Of a stretch of DNA of 64,000 nucleotides, positions 18,272-26,658 are shown in pieces. Position numbers and translations under genes: made by a program. Numbering within the stretch: position 1 is the first letter of the stretch; every line of letters starts with the position of its first letter. The notes beneath the pieces were generated by a model. The model searched no databases, was not told the DNA's origin, and was given only the letters and a program-made list of their open reading frames with translations. Source of the stretch: Flavobacteriales bacterium (GTDB lineage: Bacteria > Bacteroidota > Bacteroidia > Flavobacteriales_D > UBA2798); contig JAIBBF010000013.1 of NCBI GenBank assembly GCA_019694795.1, positions 1 through 64,000 on the forward strand, written 5' to 3'.

Positions 18272-19559
18272 ATTCGGCAATAACCAGGAAATAATTTTTC
18301 TTACCTCTTTGCAGGAGAAGGTATTTTCCGTTAATGAGATCATCCGTTTTAATGATTTGATCCGGATTGACTTTATCTTTATTCAGTGAAATGGAATTTT
18401 CATCGAGCGCGCGTTTTGCTTCGCCTTTCGATTTTAAAAATCCGGTTTTATCGGCCAACAAAGTTGCAAGGTCAATTCCGTTTTCGAGCTCCGATTTGGA
18501 AATTTTTCCTTGTGGAACTCCTTCGAAAACGGATAATAAATCTTCTTCACTTAATTTTCTCAGATGTTCGGAAGTGGATTTACCAAACAAAATATTAGAC
18601 GCTTCTAATGCCGTTTCGTAGTCCTGCACGGAATGAACACGAATGGTGATATCCTTCGCTAATTCCTTTTGCAGTTTTCGTTCATGCGGAGCCGTGCGAT
18701 GTTCAGCAATCAGTGCTTCGATTTCTTCCTGAGTTTTAACGGTAAAAATCCGGATATAATTTTCGGCATCCGAATCTGCAGCGTTTAACCAAAACTGGTA
18801 GAATTTATAAGCAGATGTTCTTTTTTTATCGAGCCACACATTTCCACCTTCCGTTTTACCAAATTTGGTTCCATCTGCTTTTTTAATTAATGGTGTAGTT
18901 AAAGCAAAAGCCTCTCCTCCATCCATCCGGCGAATTAATTCTGTACCTGTAGTAATATTTCCCCATTGATCCGAGCCACCCATTTGCAGACGGATTCCCT
19001 GATTTTTCCAGAGGTAATAAAAATCGTAACCCTGCACCAATTGGTAGGTGAATTCGGTGAATGACATTCCCTCTCGGTCATCTCCGGAAATTCGTTTTTT
19101 TACGGAGTCCTTCGCCATCATGTAATTAACCGTAATATGTTTCCCTACATCGCGGATAAACTCGAGGAATCCGAATTGTTTAAACCAATCGTAATTATTC
19201 ACGATGGTGGCGGCATTATCACCTGTGAAATTGAGGAATTTTTCGAGCTGTGCCTTTTGGCAATTCAGGTTGTGCTGAAGCGTGTTTTCATCCAGCAAAT
19301 TTCTCTCCTGCGATTTTCCGGACGGATCTCCCACCATTCCGGTAGCACCTCCTACCAGCGCCACAGGAATATGTCCGCAACGTTGAAAATGCAACAGGGT
19401 CATTACCTGTACAAGGTTTCCAACCCCAAGGGAATCGGCTGTTGGATCAAAACCTATATATGCTTTTACGGGTTTTCCGGAATTTAATAAGTCCTCCGTT
19501 CCCGGCATTATATCCTGGAGCATGCCTCTCCAGCGCAGTTCTTCGATGAAATTCTTCAT
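18270..19559 (-). CDS. tyrS: Tyrosyl-tRNA synthetase (altered HIGH motif)
   Basis: 429 residues from the ATG at 19559 ([14 protein letters not shown]). The class I core has [20 protein letters not shown], where the usual HIGH motif reads G45-V-G-N48. The second motif KFGKT (232-236) is intact, as are [18 protein letters not shown] and [12 protein letters not shown] (tyrosine and ATP site). The C-terminal ~80 residues are an S4-like RNA-binding domain ([27 protein letters not shown]). Charges tRNA-Tyr. Apart from the HIGH change the protein looks intact and is the only TyrRS in the window. A -7 box ends three bases before the start codon. Confidence 0.95.
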   Translation of the reverse strand: MKNFIEELRWRGMLQDIMPGTEDLLNSGKPVKAYIGFDPTADSLGVGNLVQVMTLLHFQRCGHIPVALVGGATGMVGDPSGKSQERNLLDENTLQHNLNCQKAQLEKFLNFTGDNAATIVNNYDWFKQFGFLEFIRDVGKHITVNYMMAKDSVKKRISGDDREGMSFTEFTYQLVQGYDFYYLWKNQGIRLQMGGSDQWGNITTGTELIRRMDGGEAFALTTPLIKKADGTKFGKTEGGNVWLDKKRTSAYKFYQFWLNAADSDAENYIRIFTVKTQEEIEALIAEHRTAPHERKLQKELAKDITIRVHSVQDYETALEASNILFGKSTSEHLRKLSEEDLLSVFEGVPQGKISKSELENGIDLATLLADKTGFLKSKGEAKRALDENSISLNKDKVNPDQIIKTDDLINGKYLLLQRGKKNYFLVIAE

Positions 19560-19562
19560 GCT

Positions 19563-19570
19563 GCAAAGAT
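19563..19570 (-). promoter_or_regulatory. -7 promoter box almost touching the tyrS start
   Basis: Minus-strand TATCTTTG, exact TAnnTTTG, followed by CAGC and then the ATG. If the usual spacing holds, transcription would begin within one or two bases of the start codon, giving a leaderless or nearly leaderless mRNA. Confidence 0.55.
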
Positions 19571-19622
19571 AGAAATTGACTTGGACTGTAGCACATTCCA
19601 TCATTCCCTGTACATTTACAGC

Positions 19623-20636
19623 ATGATTCTAGTTACAGGCGGAACCGGATTATTGGGAAGTCATTTGTTGTTTGAGCTTTGCAAACAAGGATTCCGCGTT
19701 CGTGCCCTCTATCGAAATGAATCGAAAATAAAGACCATCCTTCCCCTGTTTAAGCATTATTCCCCGGAACAAGCAGAACAACTCTTCCAGCAAATTGAAT
19801 GGATAAAAGGAGATATTGACGATATTTTTTCATTGGAGGATGCATTGGAAGGGATTGATAAAGTATATCACTGTGCCGCACTGGTAAGTTTTGATGCCGC
19901 AGACCGCGCAGAGCTGATCCGCATCAATGAAAAAGGGACCGCCAACGTAGTGAACGCTTGTCTCGACGCCAACATCTCCAAACTTTGCCACGTCAGTTCT
20001 ACCGCTGCCATTGGAAGAAGCAAAGATGATTCGCTAATTCATGAAAAAACACAATGGAAAAATGCTCCTGAAAATACCTGGTATGCCATTAGTAAATACA
20101 ATGCAGAGCGTGAAGTGTGGAGAGGAATTGAAGAAGGCTTACCTGCAGTAATTGTTAATCCAAGTGTAATTTTAGGTCCCGGCGACTGGAACTCTTCCAG
20201 CACTTCCATGTTCAGAAACGGAAGTAAGGGAATGATGTTTTACACGGATGGAGGAAATGCATTTGTAGATGCCCGCGATGTAGCCATCATTATGGTGAAA
20301 TTGATGGAAAGTCCCCTTACCGAAGAACGATTTTTATGTGTTGCAGAAAACAGAAGTTTTCGATCGTTGTTTGATGAAATTGCACAGGCATGGGGGAAAA
20401 AGAAATCCCGGTACAGAGCAGGAAAATTTTTATCAGGTTTAGCATGGAGAATGGATAAATTCATTTCCTTTTTTCTGCGCAAAAAAGCTTTACTTACGAA
20501 AGAAACCGCAAGAGCAGCACGACGGACATACCGCTACGATAACAGTAAAATTAAGCAGGCTTTAAATTTTGAATTTCGTTCAATCAAGGAAACGATTGAA
20601 AACGCGCACAACTATTTTTCAAAGCAGAAAAACTAG
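19623..20636 (+). CDS. NAD(P)-dependent epimerase/dehydratase (extended SDR)
   Basis: 337 residues from the ATG at 19623 ([16 protein letters not shown]). The Rossmann motif TGGTGLLG is at residues 4-11; the catalytic set is Ser in HVSSTAAIG and Tyr/Lys in YAISKYNAE. It most resembles dihydroflavonol-4-reductase-like and 3-beta-HSD-like reductases, which act on sugar-nucleotides, sterol-like or keto substrates. The substrate cannot be told from sequence. A Lys/Arg-rich C-terminus follows a hydrophobic helix ([15 protein letters not shown]). The TTG start 14 codons upstream lies over the tyrS promoter and is not preferred. Confidence 0.88.
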   Translation: MILVTGGTGLLGSHLLFELCKQGFRVRALYRNESKIKTILPLFKHYSPEQAEQLFQQIEWIKGDIDDIFSLEDALEGIDKVYHCAALVSFDAADRAELIRINEKGTANVVNACLDANISKLCHVSSTAAIGRSKDDSLIHEKTQWKNAPENTWYAISKYNAEREVWRGIEEGLPAVIVNPSVILGPGDWNSSSTSMFRNGSKGMMFYTDGGNAFVDARDVAIIMVKLMESPLTEERFLCVAENRSFRSLFDEIAQAWGKKKSRYRAGKFLSGLAWRMDKFISFFLRKKALLTKETARAARRTYRYDNSKIKQALNFEFRSIKETIENAHNYFSKQKN

Positions 20637-20638
20637 TG

Positions 20639-20779
20639 TTATTTCTTGGGACATTTCCCGCAACGCTTTCCCTTTTTATAATTTTTACAGCATTTGCTTT
20701 TCTTTTTGCTCTCATTAAAAAGCAATTCAAGCGGACAAACCGCTTCGCTGTCGTTAGGCGCTATGAATGGGATTTTCAT
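20639..20779 (-). CDS. 46-residue Cys/Lys-rich small protein
   Basis: A complete small ORF from ATG 20779 to TAA 20639. It encodes MKIPFIAPNDSEAVCPLELL then a strongly basic, Cys-containing tail with CC, KGKRCGKCPKK. Five cysteines in 46 residues, four of them in the last 17, suggest metal binding or nucleic-acid contact. It lacks a signal peptide. The gene fills most of an otherwise empty gap and its stop is next to the convergent epimerase stop. Similar short Lys/Cys-tailed proteins exist in Bacteroidota as far as I recall, but I cannot name the family. Confidence 0.55.
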   Translation of the reverse strand: MKIPFIAPNDSEAVCPLELLFNESKKKSKCCKNYKKGKRCGKCPKK

Positions 20780-20883
20780 GGTGCTAATTACGACTAGTTA
20801 AACAAAAAACACAATACCTAAAATCAGGTATTTATTACCAACTGAGGAAAGTCAGTAGGTTGATTTTGAGTCGACTGAAAACC

Positions 20884-20910
20884 AAAAAAAATGTCCGCCG
20901 GAGCGGACAT
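20884..20910 (-). terminator. Intrinsic terminator of the four-gene secreted-protein operon
   Basis: ATGTCCGC (20891-20898), loop CGGA, GCGGACAT (20903-20910). On the minus strand it is followed by eight T. It lies about 47 bases after the stop of the last gene (20957). Just before it, CCAAAACCCC and GGGTTTTGG segments (20912-20951) can form competing hairpins. Confidence 0.88.
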
Positions 20911-20956
20911 CCAAAACCCTGGGGTTTTGATCTGAGATGAAGGGGTTTTGGTTGAT

Positions 20957-21598
20957 TTATTCGTTCGATAGAAACTCCATCACTTTTGCAGCAAATTCTT
21001 TGGCTTTGGATAAATCGGCTTTATTGTCGTATACAGAAATACGGTACTGAACATTTAAATCACCAATAAATGTCTCACCATGGATCATATTAAAATCCTT
21101 TTTACCTAAACTTTCACTCATGCCTTTTATCACTTTAGAGTAAAACACCTGACCATTGACGTTATCTTCTTTAAAGTCCTCGTACTTGGTCGTTTCGCCT
21201 TTGTATTTCATGGTGTAGTCCTGGAATTCCTGAAGCGATTTATGTTCAAGTTCCTGACGTTGATTTCCGGAACGTGAAAGGCTGGAAGAAGTGATGTTTA
21301 ATTTATCAAATCCCACAGCGGCAGGATCGGCAGTCCATGTTCTGCGTATATCCTGATTATCGGCATTGTCATTTTTAGAATCAACGGTTAAGGTATAACC
21401 TTCGATTGTAAAATTATCCAATTTTGCAGATAACCAATTGTAGTCTTTAACTACTTCTTTGGGTTCTTCAAATACCGGTTCTTCTGCTTTTTTTTCAGTT
21501 TCAGCAGTTGTAGTTTCTTTTTTTTCTTCAGTATTTCCTCCACATGCGGTGAATAAAATAGCCGTAAAAAGTGCGATTGGGTAAATTGTTTTTTTCAT
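20957..21598 (-). CDS. Lipoprotein of unknown function
   Basis: 213 residues from the ATG at 21598 (MKKTIYPIALFTAILFTACGG). The lipobox FTAC is followed by GGNTEEKKE, an acidic/Lys surface-export pattern, then a low-complexity Glu/Lys/Thr linker to about residue 50. The folded part (VKDYNWLSAKLDNFTIEGYTLTV ... FAAKVMEFLSNE) is unknown to me. It resembles stress-type secreted PsbP-like or TIGR03067-like folds only vaguely. Last gene of a minus-strand operon with three other secreted proteins, ended by a strong terminator. Confidence 0.78.
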   Translation of the reverse strand: MKKTIYPIALFTAILFTACGGNTEEKKETTTAETEKKAEEPVFEEPKEVVKDYNWLSAKLDNFTIEGYTLTVDSKNDNADNQDIRRTWTADPAAVGFDKLNITSSSLSRSGNQRQELEHKSLQEFQDYTMKYKGETTKYEDFKEDNVNGQVFYSKVIKGMSESLGKKDFNMIHGETFIGDLNVQYRISVYDNKADLSKAKEFAAKVMEFLSNE

Positions 21599-21611
21599 TT
21601 TTTCTGAGTTT

Positions 21612-22208
21612 TTATTTTTCATTGATTGTCCATTGAAACGATTTTTCAACCGCCATATAAACACGACGGGAAAACATTTTTTTGTCGCTGGTTTTTCCAT
21701 TCATCGGTGTGTCGATAACCAGTATTCTATTGTGATAGGCAATAAGCTTCAGGTATTCAACCGATCCTCCTCCGTAATTCAATTGGATAAAAGGAAGAGT
21801 GTTTACGCGTTTAAACTGATACACCGGTTGCATGGAATAAACTTCCTTAAACATGGTGTGGGTTAATGTTCCATTTGCATAAATAAAATTCTGAACGGTG
21901 TCCATTGTGCCAAGTCGAAACAATTCATATTGCATAGGTTCTTCATTGTATCTAACAGTGAAATGCTTATCGACATACAAATACCCGCCAAGATCGATCC
22001 AGTCATATTTCCTTAACGTATCCTGAAAATGATCATCGATCTTACCTTGCTTCATTTTAAGCAAAGAGTCCTTCGAAATCATTTTTTTCTGATGCAATTC
22101 TCTGACTAGTTTGTACCATCCATCTGCAGGTTGATGTTTCGTTGCAACTTGTGCTGATGCCGGTACAAACCAACTCAGAAAAAGCAATAATGCGATTGTG
22201 CTTTTCAT
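21612..22208 (-). CDS. Secreted hypothetical protein
   Basis: 198 residues; signal peptide MKSTIALLLFLSWFVPASAQ. The mature domain has alternating Tyr/aromatic beta-strand patterns (YDWIDLGGYLYVDKHFTVRY, GGGSVEYLKLIAYHNRILVID) that suggest a small beta-barrel. No known motif. It follows the Tudor-knot-like protein gene after two bases and precedes a lipoprotein gene after 13 bases, so it belongs to the same transcript. Confidence 0.75.
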   Translation of the reverse strand: MKSTIALLLFLSWFVPASAQVATKHQPADGWYKLVRELHQKKMISKDSLLKMKQGKIDDHFQDTLRKYDWIDLGGYLYVDKHFTVRYNEEPMQYELFRLGTMDTVQNFIYANGTLTHTMFKEVYSMQPVYQFKRVNTLPFIQLNYGGGSVEYLKLIAYHNRILVIDTPMNGKTSDKKMFSRRVYMAVEKSFQWTINEK

Positions 22209-22210
22209 AT

Positions 22211-23509
22211 TCAGAACGGTTTAATGAATCCGTAATCCATATAGCGGATTTGTGGTGCGCAATAAGCTCCGTTCCCTTTATAGGGTTTAAAAACGGTAAT
22301 GTATTGCCACATCCAATAATTGCATCCGGGTTTTTCATAGATGGCAACTCCACCTTTAGCCTGTTCGGTGATGTAACCGTAATCGTCTTTATAAACCTGA
22401 AAGGATTGAACGTTATAAAAGCATTTCAAAATTTTCAGACTAACTCCCGATTCAATTTGTTTATTAAAGGTGGCATCGGCATATGGATAATCTGATTTCA
22501 CCCAACCATTATTTTCTGCCTCCGCGGTTAATTTTTCTTTACGCTTTGCGAATGCCTCATCAAATCCTTTTAAGAGTAATTCGGAATTGCCTTTTACTCC
22601 AAAGGATGCGTATGCTTTTTCGATATTTGCCACGAGGTATGGTTTAATTTCGTCGATACTACCGCACATTACAAAATCTTCAGCTCGTTTTCCATTCGCT
22701 AATGCGAATTGCTGATCGGTGTTTGAATTGGTGAGGTCGATGAAATAGCTATCCAGATTAAACCATCGCTTGGCGCGTTCAGAAATTACACCACCAACCA
22801 ATACAGCGAAAACACTGTCGCTTTTTGAAGATACCAATCCAACAACCGAAGGATTGTATCTGAAATTTTTATTGATGGTAGAGGGTAGAGGAGCGAATTT
22901 TTTAACGACCTCTTTTAAATCTGCATAATCTTTTTTTGCCTGCTCAATATAATCGAGCGGAACGGAGTAATAAAGTTTACCGGAAGGATTACACTGATCG
23001 CAAATTAAGCGTGCCAAATCATCAATAGTGTTATTTGGACGCCTGCATACTTTTTCTACTTCGGTATAAAATTCCTTATAGGGCCATGGTTCCAATAACC
23101 ATTTATCTTCTATGCCTTGGCGACCCTGTTGCTGATGCATGGGATCTGAAATTTCAACCAGACACATTCCATTTTTATAACCGGTTACAGTACCTTCCGG
23201 AAATCCCTGCGCAAGATAAACGACTTTATCGCCTGCCTTGTATTTTGTAGCAGCGGTAGTGGAAGAGTTACCCGAATTTTGAACAGATCCCATTGCGCGG
23301 ACCTCTTCTTTTTTCGCCCAGGAATCATAAGCGGCAGAGTAACCATCCCAATGCACAAAATAGCGTTCGCCATCAACTTTTAGCACGGTGGCTTTATACC
23401 ATTTCCCCTGGTATAAAACTTCTACCCGATCATTCACCTGAAAGGTGCTCTGGGCCCACAGCATGCTACTGAGCATTACTGCAGTTATCAATAAAATAAA
23501 TTTTTTCAT
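22211..23509 (-). CDS. Secreted protein with N-terminal Tudor-knot/chromo-barrel-like domain
   Basis: 432 residues with signal peptide MKKFILLITAVMLSSMLWAQ. Residues 25-71 (VNDRVEVLYQGKWYKATVL, then FVHWDGYSAAYDSWAKKEEV) match the Tudor-knot/Agenet pattern: a binding barrel with WYKA, VHWDG and YDSW at conserved spacing. A second similar barrel may occupy 90-140 (YKAGDKVVYLAQGFPEGTVTGY). The C-terminal ~290 residues are unknown, ending with a Tyr-rich region. Such domains are best known from eukaryotic chromatin proteins, but related barrels also occur in bacterial secreted proteins. Second gene of a four-gene secreted-protein operon. Confidence 0.78.
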   Translation of the reverse strand: MKKFILLITAVMLSSMLWAQSTFQVNDRVEVLYQGKWYKATVLKVDGERYFVHWDGYSAAYDSWAKKEEVRAMGSVQNSGNSSTTAATKYKAGDKVVYLAQGFPEGTVTGYKNGMCLVEISDPMHQQQGRQGIEDKWLLEPWPYKEFYTEVEKVCRRPNNTIDDLARLICDQCNPSGKLYYSVPLDYIEQAKKDYADLKEVVKKFAPLPSTINKNFRYNPSVVGLVSSKSDSVFAVLVGGVISERAKRWFNLDSYFIDLTNSNTDQQFALANGKRAEDFVMCGSIDEIKPYLVANIEKAYASFGVKGNSELLLKGFDEAFAKRKEKLTAEAENNGWVKSDYPYADATFNKQIESGVSLKILKCFYNVQSFQVYKDDYGYITEQAKGGVAIYEKPGCNYWMWQYITVFKPYKGNGAYCAPQIRYMDYGFIKPF

Positions 23510-23527
23510 CTCAGATCTTTTTAATGA

Positions 23528-23932
23528 TTAGTCTTTCGTAAGAACCAATTCTCCGCCTTCACCTTTCATGGTCATTGATTTTTCATCTAATGCAGTTACG
23601 GTGTAAGTGAATCCATCCGGATTAGTAATGGTTGTTGCGTTATTATCCTTTAAGGTTAACTGATCACCATTCATGGTGAAAGGACCAAATCCACCTTCTC
23701 CCACATTAGCTGTTCCATTATCATTAAAACTAACTTTATTACCGAATGGCGCAGTACCGGTGCTTACAGTCCAGCAAGCTCTTCCCTTACCGGCAAGTTT
23801 TTCTTTTGTAAGTTCAACTTTTGCGGCAGCAGTTTCAGATTTAGCTCCGTCTTTCGATTCTTCGGATGCTCCACCGCAGGAATAAAGTAAGCTGGCTGCA
23901 AAAATGGATACAAGGGCAAGTGTCTTTTTCAT
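23528..23932 (-). CDS. Small lipoprotein, lipocalin-like
   Basis: 134 residues. Signal peptide with lipobox LYSC at residues ~16-19, then GGASEESKDGAKSE, again an acidic surface-lipoprotein start. The rest (GRACWTVSTGTAPFGNKVSFNDNGTANVG ... EKSMTMKGEGGELVLTKD) has the short alternating strands of lipocalin-like domains common in Bacteroidota lipoproteins. First gene of the four-gene operon. About 200 bases upstream, to the next gene at 24130 on the other strand, contain no recognisable gene or clear promoter. Confidence 0.78.
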   Translation of the reverse strand: MKKTLALVSIFAASLLYSCGGASEESKDGAKSETAAAKVELTKEKLAGKGRACWTVSTGTAPFGNKVSFNDNGTANVGEGGFGPFTMNGDQLTLKDNNATTITNPDGFTYTVTALDEKSMTMKGEGGELVLTKD

Positions 23933-24129
23933 AATTTTTCGTTTTAAGTTTTTAATTGTTTACCGTCCAAAGATTCAATCTTTCAGGTTGCCCTTTCTTG
24001 TATTTTAAGGAACCCGGCGTATTCGGGAAGGAACGTGTGGGATTTGGGAACGAACGCAAAGGCTTCATTTCGAGCAAACTATTTGAAATAAAGGCGGAAA
24101 TACCTACTTTCAAGTATTATCTCTCGTCC

Positions 24130-24348
24130 ATGAAGCGTTTCAACACCCTTATTACATTATTTCTTATCGTATGTACCTCAAAGCTGTTTGCACAATCGGA
24201 GAAGGAGCTACAAAAAATCAGTGAATACGATAGTATCGCCTTTCATTTTGAAAACATTCCGAATTATGATTCGGCCATTGTCTATTACAAAAAGGAACTT
24301 GAGATTTATAAGCAAAAAACGATAAGGAAATTGGTCGCACTTATTTAA
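24130..24348 (+). CDS. Fragment 1 of split kinase: signal peptide and first TPR
   Basis: 72 residues: signal peptide then SEKELQKISEYDSIAFHFEN and a first TPR helix pair (PNYDSAIVYYKKELEIYKQK). After the A6 run at 24314 this frame adds only ten unrelated residues (ending LVALI) and stops. The true continuation lies in the -1 frame. Confidence 0.6.
   Translation: MKRFNTLITLFLIVCTSKLFAQSEKELQKISEYDSIAFHFENIPNYDSAIVYYKKELEIYKQKTIRKLVALI
24314..24320 (+). other. First A6C frameshift site in the split kinase
   Basis: AAAAAAC in the frame CAA AAA ACG. Reading AAC as the next codon after AAA (-1) gives K-N-D-K-E-I-G-R and restores the TPR pattern. A run of seven A would do the same without a shift. 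Confidence 0.75.
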
Positions 24349-24359
24349 AAATTGGACGC

Positions 24360-25622
24360 ATGCTTTCTGAAAAAGGAGAGATTGCAGAAGCTTCGGATGT
24401 TTTTTTTAAAGTTTTAACCTATGCGGAAAAATCAAACGATACCATTCGCATTGCTATTGCACATACGCGAATTGGACGATGTTATGAATTTTTAGAACAG
24501 CCTGACAAAGCCATTGAGCAATACAGAAAAGGTTTAGAGATCTCCGAAAAATTTTCGATCCATAAACAAATGATTGCGCTTTACGGAACATTAGGAAATA
24601 TGTATCTGCAGCAAGGCAAAACCGATGAATGTAAAACATTGGTTTTACGCGCCGATTCAGTGGCAAAAATTCTGAATAATCCTTATTTCACTTATGGCTC
24701 GAATAATTTAGCGGGACTATATTACCTGGCCATTGAAGATTATTTACAAGCGGAAAAATACATGAAGTTAGCACTGGATTATAATCTGGAGAAAAATCCA
24801 AATACCAGTCACACCGCAGGAACCTATTTTAATCTGGGCGATATCTATGCACGACAGAAAAAAACGAGTCAGGCCATCAGCAGTTATGAAAAAGCCTACG
24901 CCATTTTTAGTCAGCAAAACGAGAAAAAGAACATGATGGATCTCGCCAATAATTTATCGGAGTTGTATGCTACTATTGGTGACTATAAAAAAGCTTATGA
25001 ATTCCGTAAAATGTATGATGCTTATTCCGACTCCATCATAAATATTGAATCGCAGATGGCCATAGCCGAATTGCAGACAAAATATGATGTAGAGAAAAAA
25101 GATGCACAATTAAAATTACTGGACAAGGAAAACAAATTGATTGCGCAAGAGAAAAAACTCAAAGAACAGAAAGCAAATGAAGCCGAAAGGAATTTTTATT
25201 ACACTTTAGGAATTTCGATTTTGCTTCTTATCACGATTATCATTGTTATTTGGTTTTTTATTTCACGGCAAAAAATAAACAAGAAATTAAGCGAGCAAGA
25301 GATTCGTATTACACGCCTGCAAACACAAATGAATCCGCATTTAATTTTTAATGCATTGGTATCTATCCAGGAAATGATTTTAGCCGGCGATAAAATGAAA
25401 TCAGTGGATTCGGTATCAAAATTTTCGAAGTTGATGCGCAGCACCTTAAATCATTCAGATAAAGAATTTATTTCGCTCGATCAGGAAAAGGAATTTTTGG
25501 AAACCTACGCCTCCTTCGAAAACGACCGGAATCAGGGCTCCATTCAATTTACCATCTCTATAGAAGGGGCTTTGGAAAAAACGGTGCAATGGTCCCTCCT
25601 TTACTTGTTCAACCCTTGGTAG
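24360..25622 (+). CDS. Fragment 2 of split kinase: TPRs, membrane helix, phosphoacceptor domain
   Basis: 420 residues from the first ATG in this frame, although the frame is open back to 24318. TPRs fill the first ~220 residues, then a Lys/Glu-rich coiled coil, a membrane helix (~275-297) and the His_kinase core with the phosphoacceptor His in QMNPHLIFNALVSIQ. It breaks after SIEGALEK and ends in an unrelated tail (TVQWSLLYLFNPW). Alone it would lack the ATP-binding domain. Confidence 0.65.
   Translation: MLSEKGEIAEASDVFFKVLTYAEKSNDTIRIAIAHTRIGRCYEFLEQPDKAIEQYRKGLEISEKFSIHKQMIALYGTLGNMYLQQGKTDECKTLVLRADSVAKILNNPYFTYGSNNLAGLYYLAIEDYLQAEKYMKLALDYNLEKNPNTSHTAGTYFNLGDIYARQKKTSQAISSYEKAYAIFSQQNEKKNMMDLANNLSELYATIGDYKKAYEFRKMYDAYSDSIINIESQMAIAELQTKYDVEKKDAQLKLLDKENKLIAQEKKLKEQKANEAERNFYYTLGISILLLITIIIVIWFFISRQKINKKLSEQEIRITRLQTQMNPHLIFNALVSIQEMILAGDKMKSVDSVSKFSKLMRSTLNHSDKEFISLDQEKEFLETYASFENDRNQGSIQFTISIEGALEKTVQWSLLYLFNPW
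25576..25582 (+). other. Second A6C frameshift site in the split kinase
   Basis: AAAAAAC in the frame GAA AAA ACG, the same arrangement as the first site. A -1 shift, or one extra A, gives K-N-G-A-M-V-P-P and joins the ATPase domain. Confidence 0.75.
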
Positions 25623-25909
25623 AAAATGCATATAAGCATGCCTTTAAAACTAGTATAGGGTATCCCTCCATATTAGTCGAAATGAAAAAAAATAATGAAG
25701 AGAAGTCCCTAGAGATTCATGTTTCTGATAATGGTTCCGGAATGAATGCAACCGCTTCGTCAGAATCCAAAGCATTAACGATTTTAAAAAACAGATTGAC
25801 CATGATCTGGAGTAAATCGAAACAAAAAATAAATAAAGAATATTTTGAGGTCCGTAACTCCAATCCCGGAATCCACATTTTAATCCGTTTACCTTTTATT
25901 GAAGAATAA
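25589..25909 (+). CDS. Fragment 3 of split kinase: HATPase domain
   Basis: 106 residues from an internal ATG at 25589; the frame is open back to the AAC at 25580. It contains the N-box LVQPLVENAYKHAF and G1-like SDNGSGMN, then LKNRLTMIW. This is the ATP-binding half of a LytS-type kinase and would not work alone. It ends two bases before the regulator ATG. Confidence 0.65.
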   Translation: MVPPLLVQPLVENAYKHAFKTSIGYPSILVEMKKNNEEKSLEIHVSDNGSGMNATASSESKALTILKNRLTMIWSKSKQKINKEYFEVRNSNPGIHILIRLPFIEE

Positions 25910-25911
25910 GT

Positions 25912-26658
25912 ATGATACAGGCCATTATTGTTGATGATGAATCGTCGTGCAGAAACGTATTATCTGCTTTATTGCAAAGCATCGCTCCACAAGTTAAAAT
26001 TATAGGAACTGCTCAAAACGTAAATGAAGCTGTAATTCTAATTGATGAATTGAAACCTGAGTTGGTTATTCTTGATGTTGAACTTGGCGATGAATTGAGT
26101 TTTAAAATTTTCGAAAAAGTAAGTTATCGTCAGTTTTACTCCATCATCACCAGTGCGCATGAAAAATATGCCATTCGCGCATTTAAAGCCAGTTGTCTGG
26201 AATATCTCCTCAAACCGGTCGACAGTACAGAATTAGCACAAGCCATTGTAAAGTTTGAACGTCAGCGGCAAATCACGTTTAATCAAAAGAAAATCGAATT
26301 GTTGCTGGAGAATATCGGTTCGGCGGGAAATGCGATTCAAAAAATTGCTATTCCTTGTCACGATGGTTATGCCTTCGTAAACGTTGCCGACATTATCTAT
26401 TGTGAAGCGGATGCCAAATACACTAAAATTTATACGAGAAATAACGAGCATATATTATCCTCTAAAAATCTTGGTGAATTTGAAGAACTGCTCGACTACA
26501 ATCCTTTTTTTCGTTGTCATAAATCCTACATCATCAACATCAACTTCGTAAAGAAATTTTTGAGGTCAGACTCCTTGGTAGAGATGAGTAATGGAACACG
26601 GATAGATGTTGCCACCCGTAAAAAAGACGATTTTCTGAAATTATTTGAGAAGCTTTAA
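25912..26658 (+). CDS. LytTR-family response regulator
   Basis: 248 residues. Receiver domain 1-~120 with acidic pocket DD (8-9), phosphoacceptor D55 in LVILDVELGD, and Lys in YLLKPVD. The C-terminal LytTR DNA-binding domain (~140-245) has IYCEADAKYTKIYT and FFRCHKSYIINI. It is the partner of the split kinase just upstream. The LytTR domain type binds direct repeats in promoters. Its stop overlaps the stop of the convergent lipoprotein gene. Confidence 0.93.
   Translation: MIQAIIVDDESSCRNVLSALLQSIAPQVKIIGTAQNVNEAVILIDELKPELVILDVELGDELSFKIFEKVSYRQFYSIITSAHEKYAIRAFKASCLEYLLKPVDSTELAQAIVKFERQRQITFNQKKIELLLENIGSAGNAIQKIAIPCHDGYAFVNVADIIYCEADAKYTKIYTRNNEHILSSKNLGEFEELLDYNPFFRCHKSYIININFVKKFLRSDSLVEMSNGTRIDVATRKKDDFLKLFEKL

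Larger units (their letters stand above)
24130..25909 (+). pseudogene. TPR sensor histidine kinase (LytS type) split by two frameshifts
   Basis: Three consecutive reading frames make one typical Bacteroidota sensor kinase. In order: signal peptide (MKRFNTLITLFLIVCTSKLFAQ), about six TPRs, a coiled coil, one membrane helix (GISILLLITIIIVIWFFIS), the His_kinase domain with QMNPHLIFNAL, then the ATPase with PPLLVQPLVENAYKHAF and SDNGSGMN. The frame breaks at 24314-24320 and 25576-25582. At both sites the bases are AAAAAAC, and one extra A (or a -1 shift) restores a perfect continuation (KQK-NDKEIGRTYLKIG and LEK-NGAMVPPLL). It sits two bases before a LytTR regulator. It could be a decayed gene, a homopolymer error in the assembly, or a gene read by slippage. 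Confidence 0.8.
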
